Positions 34,653 through 43,525 of a stretch of 64,000 nucleotides of DNA are shown here, piece by piece. The translations under genes were made by a program, and so were the position numbers. The number at the start of each line of letters is the position of its first letter. The stretch's first letter is position 1. The DNA comes from an uncultured Caryophanales bacterium (lineage in GTDB: Bacteria; Bacillota_I; Bacilli_A; RFN20; CAG-288). The notes beneath the pieces were generated by a model. It was not told the DNA's origin. It ran no database searches and worked only from the letters and a program-made list of their open reading frames with translations. The stretch lies in NCBI GenBank assembly GCA_937896065.1, contig CALBLI010000060.1, positions 23,920 through 87,919 on the forward strand, in the 5' to 3' direction.

Positions 34653-35123
34653 ATGGATAATTCTATTTTAGAAAAGGTAGGTTCTATCTTAAGAAGCGAA
34701 GCTAAAAATCTTAATCTTGAACTTATTAAGTATAGATACTACTATTCTGATGAACAAAAATCTGATGTTCTAGAGGTTATGATTGATCATAACTTTCAAA
34801 TCACTTTGGAAGAGATTGATAAATACACATCAGTTATCTCCCCTCTTCTTGATGATATTGATGGATTAAGTGATACTTATCTTCTAGACGTTTGCTCGGG
34901 TGGAAGTGAGAGAGAAATCAAAGAAGAAGACTTGTCTTCTTTACTGAATCAATACTTAGAATTTAAATTAAAAAAAGACGGTTCTACTCTTCTTGCAAAA
35001 CTTGTTAGTTATAATGAAAGCGAGCATAGTATTAATGTTTTATACTTTCTAAAAGGAAGAAAGAAAGAAGAAGTTATTAATTTAGATGATATATTAGAAA
35101 TTCATATGGGATATAAAAAATAA
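34653..35123 (+). CDS. rimP: ribosome maturation factor RimP
   Basis: 156 residues from ATG 34653 (GGAGG 5 nt upstream; a frame from 34641 would overlap that site). LLDDIDGLSDTYLLDVCSGGSEREI corresponds to the RimP consensus ending in LEVSSPGxxRPL, with SSPG changed to CSGG. N-terminal alpha/beta and C-terminal Sm-like domain. Assists 30S maturation. First gene of the nusA operon. Confidence 0.92.
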   Translation: MDNSILEKVGSILRSEAKNLNLELIKYRYYYSDEQKSDVLEVMIDHNFQITLEEIDKYTSVISPLLDDIDGLSDTYLLDVCSGGSEREIKEEDLSSLLNQYLEFKLKKDGSTLLAKLVSYNESEHSINVLYFLKGRKKEEVINLDDILEIHMGYKK

Positions 35124-35140
35124 TGGAGGAAAATCAAATT

Positions 35141-36973
35141 ATGAATGAAGAATTAAAAAATGAAGAAGAAGTTATTGCTTCAAATGATGTTGAATCAACA
35201 CCTAATGAAGTGAAAGTTAAAAAGCCAAGAAGAAAAAAAGGTGATGCTGATGGAAGAATTAATAACGATTCTTTTACCTCATCAATTATGCAAATTGAAA
35301 AAGATTCTCTTTTATCAACTGATGAAATCATCGAGATTTTAAAGAAAGCTATCAGAAAAGCTTATTTAAATTACGTCTATCCTGAGACTTTCAAAAGAGA
35401 TAGCACTGATCCAGCTAAAGATTTAATTGATGCTGAAGTATCTTTTGAAAGACACTTTAAAGAAATTAAAATTTATGATATCAAAATCGTAACTGAAGAA
35501 AGTAAAATCGTTGATGATGCTTATCAAATTTCCGAAGAAGAAGCTTTACAATATTCCAAAAAAGCTAAACTTGGCGATAAAGTTAAAATTCCTTTTGATT
35601 TTTCTGAACTTCCTAGCAAAGTTGCAAGACAATCACAGATTTTCTTTAATAACTATTTATTAGATAATAGCAGACAAGCTATTACCAAGGTTTATTCATC
35701 TCAAATAAATGGTCTTATTGAAGGTACTGTCACTAGAGTTGAAGAAGGTGCTGAAGGTGGATATAAGAAAATTGAATTATCATTTGGTAAAGCAAGCGGT
35801 AACTTACTTAGAAAAGATTTGCTTCCACAAGATCGTTTCTCAATTAATGATAAGGTTTTATGTTACTTACAATCAGTTTCTAATGCAACTAATCCACCAT
35901 CACTTTCAGTTTCTAGATCAAATGAAAAATTTGTTGTTAAGCTTCTTGAAAGAGCTGTTCCAGAGCTTGAAGAAGGCATAGTTAAAATTGTTGCAATTGC
36001 TCGTGATCCTGGTAAGAGAACCAAGATTTTTGTTGAATCAACTGATAAAAATATCGATCCTGTTGGTGCTTGTATTGGACCTGAAAATTCCAGAATTAGA
36101 GCTGTTTTAAATGAATTAAAAGGTGAAAAAATCGATGTTCTAAGATATTATGAAAATAAAGCCTTGCAAATAATTGAAGCTATGAAACCTGCTATTGTCA
36201 CTGGTCTTACTTGTGATGAAGATTTCTTTGATCCAAATGTTCACTTCAATGAAATTGAGCAAGAAAAAGGATATGTATTCCCTGATGTTACTGCTGTTGT
36301 TATGAATGGTAGCACTGGTGTTGCCATCGGTTTAAATGGTGTCAATGTCCGTTTAGCATCTAAAATTACTAAAACAGCAATTTCTGTTTTAGAAGCTGAT
36401 AAAGCTATTGAAAAAGCAATTGATTTTAAACCTGTAACAGCCATCAAAGATATGGTCAAAGAATTATATCCTGATGAAGTCATCGAAGATAAATTTGCTA
36501 ATATCAATGCTACTGCTCCATCAATTGATTATGATGAAGACGAAGATTTTGAAGATGAAATTGAAGCAAATGAAGATGATGTTAACAAAAAAGAAGTTTC
36601 TGAAGTAAAAGTGGAGCAACCTGTTAAGAAGGAAGAAACTGCACCTGTTAAAGAAGAAAAAGAAGATGCTTCTAATAACGATGAAGAAGAACATATCACT
36701 ATCGTTAACAAGCCAAAGCTTGGTCTGTCTCAACTTGAAAACATTTTAGATAATAACAAGAAAAAGCAAACCGCAACCAAATCCTACAAAAAGAAAGTCA
36801 ATAAGAAAAAGGATGAGGAAGAGGAAAATTATACTCCAGTTGAAAATGCTATGCCTATCTATACTGAAGATGAACTCAAAGAAATGGAAAATGATTCAAC
36901 TGAAGAAGACTATAATGATTTTGATGAAGATGATTATTCAGAATACGATTCTGATGAATATTATGATAAATAA
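35141..36973 (+). CDS. nusA: transcription termination/antitermination factor NusA
   Basis: 610 residues from ATG 35141 (GGAGG 11 nt upstream); ATG 35123, which overlaps the rimP stop, is the alternative. A Lys/Glu-rich N-terminal extension, NTD (EIIEILKKAIRKAYLNYVYP), S1 domain (about 190-260), KH1/KH2 (RDPGKRTKIFVES, CIGPENSRIRAVLNEL, GEKIDVLRY). The C-terminal 150 residues are an unusual low-complexity acidic and Lys-rich tail ending in DDYSEYDSDEYYDK. Binds RNA polymerase to modulate pausing. Confidence 0.95.
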   Translation: MNEELKNEEEVIASNDVESTPNEVKVKKPRRKKGDADGRINNDSFTSSIMQIEKDSLLSTDEIIEILKKAIRKAYLNYVYPETFKRDSTDPAKDLIDAEVSFERHFKEIKIYDIKIVTEESKIVDDAYQISEEEALQYSKKAKLGDKVKIPFDFSELPSKVARQSQIFFNNYLLDNSRQAITKVYSSQINGLIEGTVTRVEEGAEGGYKKIELSFGKASGNLLRKDLLPQDRFSINDKVLCYLQSVSNATNPPSLSVSRSNEKFVVKLLERAVPELEEGIVKIVAIARDPGKRTKIFVESTDKNIDPVGACIGPENSRIRAVLNELKGEKIDVLRYYENKALQIIEAMKPAIVTGLTCDEDFFDPNVHFNEIEQEKGYVFPDVTAVVMNGSTGVAIGLNGVNVRLASKITKTAISVLEADKAIEKAIDFKPVTAIKDMVKELYPDEVIEDKFANINATAPSIDYDEDEDFEDEIEANEDDVNKKEVSEVKVEQPVKKEETAPVKEEKEDASNNDEEEHITIVNKPKLGLSQLENILDNNKKKQTATKSYKKKVNKKKDEEEENYTPVENAMPIYTEDELKEMENDSTEEDYNDFDEDDYSEYDSDEYYDK

Positions 36974-36975
36974 TC

Positions 36976-37224
36976 ATGAAATTCATAGTCAAAAGAAAAG
37001 ATATTGCTAGTAATAATGTATTTGATATCTCTTCCTTATTCAGATTAGCTATCACTGACAAAAATAAATTAATTTATGATAAAAATAGGAATCTAAAAGG
37101 AAGAGGAATCTATATCAAAAAGGATATTGAATCAATAAACATTGCTTTTAGTAAAAAACTTAATAGATACAATAAAGAAAATTTTGAAAGTCTGAGAAAG
37201 GAATTAATGAATGAATTAAAATAG
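36976..37224 (+). CDS. ylxR: YlxR-like RNA-binding protein without the cysteine motif
   Basis: 82 residues. The DUF448/YlxR signature GRGIYIKKD (about 42-50) and the basic helix AFSKKLNRY are recognisable, and the gene is in the conserved nusA-ylxR-infB place. The N-terminal RxCxxC element of typical YlxR is missing. The usual ylxQ (L7Ae) gene is also absent between ylxR and infB. Starts 2 nt after the nusA stop. Confidence 0.75.
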   Translation: MKFIVKRKDIASNNVFDISSLFRLAITDKNKLIYDKNRNLKGRGIYIKKDIESINIAFSKKLNRYNKENFESLRKELMNELK

Positions 37225-37235
37225 GAGGGTAAAAT

Positions 37236-39047
37236 ATGGCTAGTAAAAAGAAACCAAACAAACCTGGTTTTAAAGGACAACAACAAGCAAAAGTTGAAAA
37301 CGGTGTTTTCACTTATAGCGGTTCTTTAACATTAGATCAATTATGTAAGAAAATTGGCATTTCAGCTGTTGATGTTATCAAATCATTCATGATGAAAGGT
37401 AAATTGATATCTTTAAATACTGTTTTAAGTGAGGATTTAGTTGCTGAAGTGTGCATTGAAAACAATCTTGATTTTAAAAAAGAGGTCAACGCATCAGTTG
37501 ATGACTTTACAACTATTGATATTTTTAATAAAGAAGAAGATAAAGACCCTCGTCCTTGTATTGTCACTGTAATGGGTCATGTTGACCATGGTAAGACAAC
37601 TTTAGTTGATGCTATTCGTCACTCCAGAATCACTGAAGGTGAAAGTGGTGGTATCACTCAAGCAATTGGTGCTTATCAAAAAACAGTCAATGGTAAAAAG
37701 ATAACTTTCTTAGATACTCCAGGGCATGAAGCATTCACAGCTATGAGAGCACGTGGTGCTAAAATGACTGATATTGTTGTTTTAGTTGTTGCTTACGATG
37801 ATGGTGTTAAACCACAAACTATTGAAGCTATCAATCATGCTAAAGCTGCTAATGTACCTATCATTGTTGCAATCAACAAAATGGATAAACCTGGTGCTAA
37901 TGCTGAAAAAGTTTTGACACAACTTACCGCTCAAGATCTCCTTCCTGAAAAGTGGGGTGGTAACACCATGACTTATGAAATATCAGCTAAACAGAATAAA
38001 GGCATTGATGAATTATTAGAAGGCATTTTAACTCAAGCTGAGATATTAGAACTAACTGCTAACAATAATAAGAAAGCAGTCGGTGGTGTAATTGAGGCTA
38101 AACTTGATAAAAAAGAAGGGGCTAAAGCTACTTTACTTGTCCAAAATGGATCATTACATGTTGGTGATTTTTTAGCAATTGGTGGTCTCTATTGTAAAGT
38201 CAGAAGAATGACAAACGAGTTTAATAAGCCAATTAAAGTTGCAACTCCATCTACTCCTGTTGTTATAACTGGTATTTCAGGTGTTCCATCAGCTGGTGAT
38301 CGCTTTATGGCTTTTGATAGTGAGCAACAAGCAAGAGATGCTGCTAATACTCATGCCCAAGCACAATTTTTAAATAAAAATGATGGCGTATCACTTGCTT
38401 CAATTGCAAATTCTAGCGATGGAGAACAAAGTGTTCCAAATATTAATTTGATTGTTAAAACTGATACTCAAGGTTCACTTGAAGCCATTGTTTCTGAATT
38501 AAAATCAATTGATATACCTGGTACTAAATTAACGATTGTTCATTCAGCTGCAGGTGAAGTATCACAATCTGATATCTCCCTTGCTGAGACAAGTAAATCA
38601 ATTATTGTTGCTTTTAATTTAAAAACTTCGGCTCAGATTTTAGATTTAGCTAAAGAAAGAAAAATTGAAGTTAGAAGTTATGATGTTATCTATCATTTAC
38701 AAGAAGATATTGAAAATGCCTTGAAAGGTAAACTGGGCCCTGTTTATGAAGAAGTTATTTATGGTCACTTGACTGTTAGAAACCTTTTTAAAGCCAGTAA
38801 AATCGGCCAGATTGCAGGTTGCATTGTAAGTGATGGTAAAATACCTTCTTCTAGTAAAATAAGAGTTTATCGAGATGATGAGCTTGTTATAACCTCATCC
38901 CTTTCATCGTTAAAGAGATTTAAAGATGATGTTAAGGAAGTTTTAGAAGGGTTTGAATGTGGTGTCACTATCAAAGATAATTTTAATTTAGAAGTTGGCG
39001 ACATTTTAGAAGCCTTTGGCATGGAGATTGTCAAAGATGGCAGATAA
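37236..39047 (+). CDS. infB: translation initiation factor IF-2
   Basis: 603 residues, a short form with little N-terminal extension. IF2_N domain ([20 protein letters not shown]), GTPase with G1 GHVDHGKT (about 111-118), switch G3 DTPGHEAF, G4 NKMDKP, then domains II-IV; C2 fMet-tRNA-binding domain. GGAGGG before ATG. Its stop overlaps rbfA ATG by 11 nt. Confidence 0.97.
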   Translation: MASKKKPNKPGFKGQQQAKVENGVFTYSGSLTLDQLCKKIGISAVDVIKSFMMKGKLISLNTVLSEDLVAEVCIENNLDFKKEVNASVDDFTTIDIFNKEEDKDPRPCIVTVMGHVDHGKTTLVDAIRHSRITEGESGGITQAIGAYQKTVNGKKITFLDTPGHEAFTAMRARGAKMTDIVVLVVAYDDGVKPQTIEAINHAKAANVPIIVAINKMDKPGANAEKVLTQLTAQDLLPEKWGGNTMTYEISAKQNKGIDELLEGILTQAEILELTANNNKKAVGGVIEAKLDKKEGAKATLLVQNGSLHVGDFLAIGGLYCKVRRMTNEFNKPIKVATPSTPVVITGISGVPSAGDRFMAFDSEQQARDAANTHAQAQFLNKNDGVSLASIANSSDGEQSVPNINLIVKTDTQGSLEAIVSELKSIDIPGTKLTIVHSAAGEVSQSDISLAETSKSIIVAFNLKTSAQILDLAKERKIEVRSYDVIYHLQEDIENALKGKLGPVYEEVIYGHLTVRNLFKASKIGQIAGCIVSDGKIPSSSKIRVYRDDELVITSSLSSLKRFKDDVKEVLEGFECGVTIKDNFNLEVGDILEAFGMEIVKDGR

Positions 39048-40059
39048 AAAGGGAAGAGTCAATGAAGTAATCAGAAGAAATCTTTCTGAAATCATCATCT
39101 ATGAACTTAAAAATGAATTGACTCATTACTGCTCAATAAATGGTGTATTTACTACCAAAGATTATTCATATTGCAAAGTATATGTTTCTCACATCGATGA
39201 AAATAAAAATGAAAATTTAGTTAACTTTTTAAATAAAAGAAAAGGTCAAATAAGATCGATGCTTTCTAAAAGATTATCAATTTATAAGACTCCAGAACTC
39301 ATCTTTGTTATTGATACAAACGTCATCAATATGAATCATATTGAAAAGTTAGTTAAAGAAGCTAATGAAAGTAAAATGTACACTTTAAAAGATTATAAAA
39401 ATGATCAAAAGAAAAAATTAAAAAATACTTATGATCATCTTTTAAAAGACATAAAAAAATTAGCTATCAAAAAAATAGTTAAAAATAACATCACTAAATA
39501 TAATTTAAAATCAAAAGATTTAAAATCACTTGTTGATAAATATGAATTTTTAGATATTAAAGAGATTGAACTTGATAAAATTTATGAACTTAATCTTTTA
39601 TATTTTTCTATTTATTTAAATAATAAAAAAGATTTATCTTCACAAGTATCATTTATCTTGGAAAATGCTGATTACTTGCTAGATAAAAAATTAGTTGATT
39701 TTATTTCTAACTATATTTTTATTTCCTCATTAAAGGATAATGCAACTACTTTAACATCATTTACAATTGGTTCTCCTTTAACTAAAAGATTAAGATATGA
39801 AATACTTATCAATTATGTAAATAAATTGAACATTGATAGACTCCTTCATCTTTTAAATGATGAAGAAGAAAAAGTTGTAATTGAAATGGAAGTTAAACTG
39901 ATTGATAAATTATATACTGAAGATAAAAACAAAGTTATCAACTTTATATCAACTGTATCTTTTAATGAAAAATTATTAAGAGGAATAATAAAAAAACTAA
40001 CTAAAAATGAATTTTCTAAAGAGAGAGATATAAATATTTTAGAGAATTTAATCTCGTAA
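39037..40059 (+). CDS. rbfA: RbfA with a long C-terminal extension
   Basis: 340 residues from ATG 39037 (GGAG upstream; the frame also runs to 39016). Residues 1-115 are RbfA: GRVNEVIRRNLSEII, CKVYVSH, LSKRLSIYKTPELIFVID (written in short pieces), HIEKLVKEA. RbfA normally ends near 120; here about 220 further residues form a Lys-rich helix (125-160) and then a mostly helical, Asn/Leu-rich domain that I do not recognise. Cold-adaptation/30S maturation factor. Last gene of the operon; truB, which usually follows, is on the opposite strand. Confidence 0.88.
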   Translation: MADKKGRVNEVIRRNLSEIIIYELKNELTHYCSINGVFTTKDYSYCKVYVSHIDENKNENLVNFLNKRKGQIRSMLSKRLSIYKTPELIFVIDTNVINMNHIEKLVKEANESKMYTLKDYKNDQKKKLKNTYDHLLKDIKKLAIKKIVKNNITKYNLKSKDLKSLVDKYEFLDIKEIELDKIYELNLLYFSIYLNNKKDLSSQVSFILENADYLLDKKLVDFISNYIFISSLKDNATTLTSFTIGSPLTKRLRYEILINYVNKLNIDRLLHLLNDEEEKVVIEMEVKLIDKLYTEDKNKVINFISTVSFNEKLLRGIIKKLTKNEFSKERDINILENLIS

Positions 40060-40896
40060 CAAGCTGACAAGATGATATATATCATCTTGTTTTTTATATA
40101 AGGCAATCAATGCGTCACCATGTTTAAAAAATATCGTTTCTTCTTTATAATCTAATTTTAAAACATTCCCATTTTTTATAAGTTTTAAAAGCTTATCATT
40201 TTGAACATCTATTCTTTTTATATCTTTAAACATATCTTCAATTTTAATCAAAGAAGAAAAATCAACATCATTAATTTTTTTGGCATCACTTACTTTATAT
40301 TTACCAATTTCTTCTCTCCTTAAATAATTTAAATATCCAACTGTATTGAGTTTTTTTGCAATATCTAGACCAAGTTGTCTTATATAGCAGCCTTTAGAAA
40401 CAGTTGTTTTAAAAGTGATTTCATCATTTTTATAATCTAAAAGTTTTATATCATAGATGTAAATCTCTTTTTCAAGGAGTTTAAAATCAACATTGTTTCT
40501 TGCAAGCTCATATGCTCTTTTACCATTTACATGAACTGCTGAATATTTAGGCGGTATTTGTTTATTTTTACCAAGCATGCTATTAAAAACATCTAATATT
40601 TCTTCTTCAGCGATTTCCTTTCTATCTACTATGTTAATTATTTTACCTGTATTATCTAAAGTATCAGTTTCTTTATTTAATACAAGTTTTGCTACATATG
40701 TCTTCTTTTCTTCATCTATGACTTTAAATAATTTGGTTGCTTCATTAATACCAATTATTAATAATCCAGTTGCAAAAGGATCCAAAGTACCAAGATGCCC
40801 TACTTTTTTTGTATTAAAAATTCTTTTGACTTTGTAATCAACATCATTAGAAGTTAAAGAAACATCTTTATCTATTAACAAAAAACCACTTTTCAT
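40048..40896 (-). CDS. truB: tRNA pseudouridine-55 synthase TruB
   Basis: 282 residues from ATG 40896 (TTG 40902 is the upstream alternative). Catalytic Asp39 in GHLGTLDPFATGLL, then KTYVA, KYSAVHVNGKRAYELAR and SKGCYIRQLGLDIA. The C-terminus encodes KQDDIYHLV inside a palindrome that is also the terminator of the convergent rbfA. No Shine-Dalgarno; coupled to the preceding gene. Overlaps rbfA by 12 nt. Confidence 0.95.
   Translation of the reverse strand: MKSGFLLIDKDVSLTSNDVDYKVKRIFNTKKVGHLGTLDPFATGLLIIGINEATKLFKVIDEEKKTYVAKLVLNKETDTLDNTGKIINIVDRKEIAEEEILDVFNSMLGKNKQIPPKYSAVHVNGKRAYELARNNVDFKLLEKEIYIYDIKLLDYKNDEITFKTTVSKGCYIRQLGLDIAKKLNTVGYLNYLRREEIGKYKVSDAKKINDVDFSSLIKIEDMFKDIKRIDVQNDKLLKLIKNGNVLKLDYKEETIFFKHGDALIALYKKQDDIYHLVSLLRD
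40067..40096 (+). terminator. terminator of the rimP-nusA-infB-rbfA operon, inside truB
   Basis: ACAAGATGATAT followed by its exact reverse complement (24-nt palindrome, 40067-40090) and then six T. It starts 8 nt after the rbfA stop and lies within the last codons of the convergent truB. Confidence 0.8.
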
Positions 40897-40898
40897 AA

Positions 40899-41381
40899 TC
40901 AAGGTAAGATAATAAGAAGAATTAAATCAACTATATATTTAATTAATAGCAAAATACATATTAGATCTAATGATGTTATACATAGATAATAATCACGAGC
41001 AGAATCATAAATTTTTATTCTATTTTCACTTTTGCGTTCCATTATTTTTGGTGTGATTATAATATTTAAAATTGGTGGTACAACTAAAGAAATAGCAATA
41101 TATGTCATTGTTAATGGAACATAAAAATCATAACCTGACAAATAGATGAAATTACTAGGAAAGAAGACCACATAGAATAAATATATAACTATTGTGTATA
41201 TAATATATAACAATGAAAGAAGAGTCATTTTTATTTTAACTGAGCGGATATAATTTTTATCTTTAATGCTATTTGAGTATTTTCTAAAAGAGCTCTTTGA
41301 AAAGAAGTCTTTTCTGTAAACTAAAAAATAGCTCAAAATTATCAAACTAGTTATAACAAGCACAGTAATATTTAAAATCAT
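40899..41381 (-). CDS. four-helix membrane protein (hypothetical)
   Basis: 160 residues from ATG 41381 (a TTG lies one codon earlier). Membrane segments at about 2-20, 48-70, 80-105 and 138-158. No motif recognised. A TAAAAT box (TTTACT at 17-nt spacing) ends 6 nt before ATG and no Shine-Dalgarno exists, a further possible leaderless start. Stop is 2 nt before the truB ATG. Confidence 0.6.
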   Translation of the reverse strand: MILNITVLVITSLIILSYFLVYRKDFFSKSSFRKYSNSIKDKNYIRSVKIKMTLLSLLYIIYTIVIYLFYVVFFPSNFIYLSGYDFYVPLTMTYIAISLVVPPILNIIITPKIMERKSENRIKIYDSARDYYLCITSLDLICILLLIKYIVDLILLIILP

Positions 41382-41431
41382 CAAATTATTTTAATTAAGT
41401 ATTTTGAATTAGTAAAGTATATAATTAAATA

Positions 41432-41460
41432 TTGCATTAATTGTCCAAATATTTTATAAT
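41432..41460 (+). promoter_or_regulatory. rpsO promoter
   Basis: TTGCAT (41432-41437), 17-nt spacer, TATAAT (41455-41460). The start of transcription should be near 41467. Confidence 0.65.
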
Positions 41461-41466
41461 ATTCAT

Positions 41467-41548
41467 CGTCGTTTGACTGGTTTTTAGCTCGACTCCTTTA
41501 TCACTTCTAACTGGTTAAATTGATTGCATTTAAAAGAGGTAAATTAAA
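41467..41548 (+). promoter_or_regulatory. rpsO leader, candidate S15 autoregulatory region
   Basis: About 82 nt between the promoter and ATG 41549, long for this compact genome. It contains a direct repeat ACTGGTT (41478 region and 41508 region) and short complementary pieces (GTCG/CGAC) plus GAGGT. S15 leaders that mimic the 16S junction are known in Firmicutes, but I cannot confirm a fold here. Confidence 0.35.
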
Positions 41549-41821
41549 ATGGCACTTTCTAAAGAAGAAAAGACTAAAGTTATCACTGATAACAAATTAT
41601 CTGACAAAGATACAGGCTCATGTGAAGTTCAAATTGCTTTACTCACAAAAAGAATTCAAAAATTAACAACTCACATGATTGCTAATAAGCATGATTATTC
41701 TTCAAAAAGAGGTATGGACATTCTTATTGCAAGAAGAAAGAATCTTCTTTCTTATTTAAAATCAGTTGATACTGATAGATATTTAGCTTTAACTAAGAAA
41801 TTAGGCTTAAAAGCTAACTAA
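41549..41821 (+). CDS. rpsO: 30S ribosomal protein S15
   Basis: 90 residues, standard length. Signature LTKRIQKLTTHMIANKHDYSSKRGM and LIARRKNLLSYL (given as family hallmarks), ending in LGLKAN. Binds the 16S central-domain three-way junction early in assembly. GAGGT before ATG; single-gene unit with its own promoter and terminator. Confidence 0.98.
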   Translation: MALSKEEKTKVITDNKLSDKDTGSCEVQIALLTKRIQKLTTHMIANKHDYSSKRGMDILIARRKNLLSYLKSVDTDRYLALTKKLGLKAN

Positions 41822-41841
41822 TAATCATTTGTTTATTATTA

Positions 41842-41875
41842 AACTTGCTACTAAAGGATAGCAAGTTTTTTATTT
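41842..41875 (+). terminator. rpsO terminator
   Basis: AACTTGCTA / TAGCAAGTT, 9-bp stem, 8-nt loop CTAAAGGA, followed by TTTTATTTT, 20 nt after the rpsO stop. Confidence 0.85.
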
Positions 41876-41943
41876 TAAACGCTTTATTTCTATCTTAATT
41901 TATAAAAATTATTTATAATAATAGTTGTTTTAGGAGGTGTATT

Positions 41944-42444
41944 ATGAATGATACCATTAGGCATATTTTAGCAAGAAGATCATATCGTCAATTTAATGAA
42001 AATGTTGTATTAGAAGATGACTTTGAAATCATTTTAAAATGTGGTATTTATGCACCTACTGGAAGAAATAAACAGAATCTTTTCTTTATTGGTTTAAAAG
42101 ATAAAGAAGTTGTAAAAAAATACAAAGAATTATTTGATAAAGATATTTATTATGGAGCTAGATATATCATCGTTATTTTAAAAAGATTCGATGATCCATT
42201 AACTGAGCTCAATGTTGGTGCTGCTATGGAAAATATGTTGATTGCTTCTGAAGCACTGGGTTATCAAGCTTGTTGGATTCATCATTCAATTGATTTAAAT
42301 GAACCCAGTAAGAAAGCTAAAATAAAAGAATTATTTTCACTTGATAAAGAATATGAAATATTAGATTCAATTGCTATTGGACATTCTGATAATAAAACAC
42401 CTGCATCACTTGTAAGAAACACACTTCATGATAAAATCATCTAA
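41944..42444 (+). CDS. nitroreductase-family flavoprotein
   Basis: 166 residues. FMN-binding RRSYRQF (12-18), GIYAPTGRNKQN (about 36-47), GAAMENMLIASEALGYQACWI (about 93-113) and the C-terminal AIGHSD. Small nitroreductases reduce nitro compounds, quinones or enones with NAD(P)H. TAGGAGGTG upstream of ATG. Overlaps the next gene by 17 nt. Confidence 0.92.
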   Translation: MNDTIRHILARRSYRQFNENVVLEDDFEIILKCGIYAPTGRNKQNLFFIGLKDKEVVKKYKELFDKDIYYGARYIIVILKRFDDPLTELNVGAAMENMLIASEALGYQACWIHHSIDLNEPSKKAKIKELFSLDKEYEILDSIAIGHSDNKTPASLVRNTLHDKII

Positions 42445-43525
42445 TATTTTAATTATTGGGGCAGGAGTTTCATCTATTTTTCCAATACTTCTTGGAAAAA
42501 ACAAAGTCACCATCATAAATGAAGGTAAACTTTTTTCAAGAATCCTCATTTCTGGTAATGGTAGATGTAATTTTTTTAATGATGATTTATTAAATAAAGA
42601 AGATGTTAATTTAAAGTTGATTTTAAATGATGATGAAAAGAATTATCCAAATGCTGTTTTGAATTACATTAAAAATGATTTAGGAATTGATTATTATAAA
42701 GAAAAGAAATATTATTATCCATTCTTTAATAAATCTGAATGTTTTTATAATCCATTAATTGAAGCCTTTAATAATTCAAATGCAAATCTTATTTTAGGGC
42801 GTGCTACTTCTATAGATCCAATTAAGAAGAAGGTTGTTTATCTAGAAAATGATATAAGAAATGAAATATCTTATCAAAAATTAATTATTTCAACTGGTGG
42901 TTTTTCATATTTATATAAACAAGATTATTCACTTATTAATTCATTAAATATAAAATTCAATAAATTTTCACCCTCTTTATGTCCTATTAAAATCAAAGAG
43001 AAAATACCTTCTTATCTAGTTGGTTTAAGATTAAAAGCTACAGTTTATCTTCTTATTGATGACAAGAAAGCCTATTGTGAAGAAGGCGAAGTTTTATTTA
43101 AAAAAGATGGTTTATCTGGTATCGTCATCTTCAATATTTCAAAAGTAATCAATGAATATATTAATAAATCCAATATTAAAATACAGATTAATTATTTAAA
43201 TCATGATGGATATCAAGCAATTAGTAAAAAATCCCTACCTGAAGCATTAAAGAAATATTTAAAAGAAGAAAAACTTTTAAATGATAAAACTTTAACTTTT
43301 TCATTTTCTTCTTTATATTCATTTAAAGAAAGCCAAGCTAGCTATGGTGGAATATCATTAGATGAAATTAATCTAAATGACTTCAGTATAAAAAAATATC
43401 CTGATATATATGCAATAGGTGAAGTAATCGATTTAAATTTTAAATGTGGAGGCTACAATATCGGTTATAATATGATTGAAGGATATAAAGTAATTAATAG
43501 GATCATTGAAGATGAAAGAAAATAA
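42428..43525 (+). CDS. HI0933/BaiN-like FAD-dependent oxidoreductase
   Basis: 365 residues (family members are usually 400-420). N-terminal FAD-binding GAGVSS instead of GxGxxG, the family motif LISGNGRCNFFN (about 38-49), STGGFSYLYK, and the C-terminal GGISLDEIN and AIGEVIDLNFKCGGYNIGYNM. BaiN-type enzymes reduce enones. Starts inside the end of the nitroreductase gene, so the two flavoproteins are coupled. Confidence 0.88.
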   Translation: MIKSSNILIIGAGVSSIFPILLGKNKVTIINEGKLFSRILISGNGRCNFFNDDLLNKEDVNLKLILNDDEKNYPNAVLNYIKNDLGIDYYKEKKYYYPFFNKSECFYNPLIEAFNNSNANLILGRATSIDPIKKKVVYLENDIRNEISYQKLIISTGGFSYLYKQDYSLINSLNIKFNKFSPSLCPIKIKEKIPSYLVGLRLKATVYLLIDDKKAYCEEGEVLFKKDGLSGIVIFNISKVINEYINKSNIKIQINYLNHDGYQAISKKSLPEALKKYLKEEKLLNDKTLTFSFSSLYSFKESQASYGGISLDEINLNDFSIKKYPDIYAIGEVIDLNFKCGGYNIGYNMIEGYKVINRIIEDERK

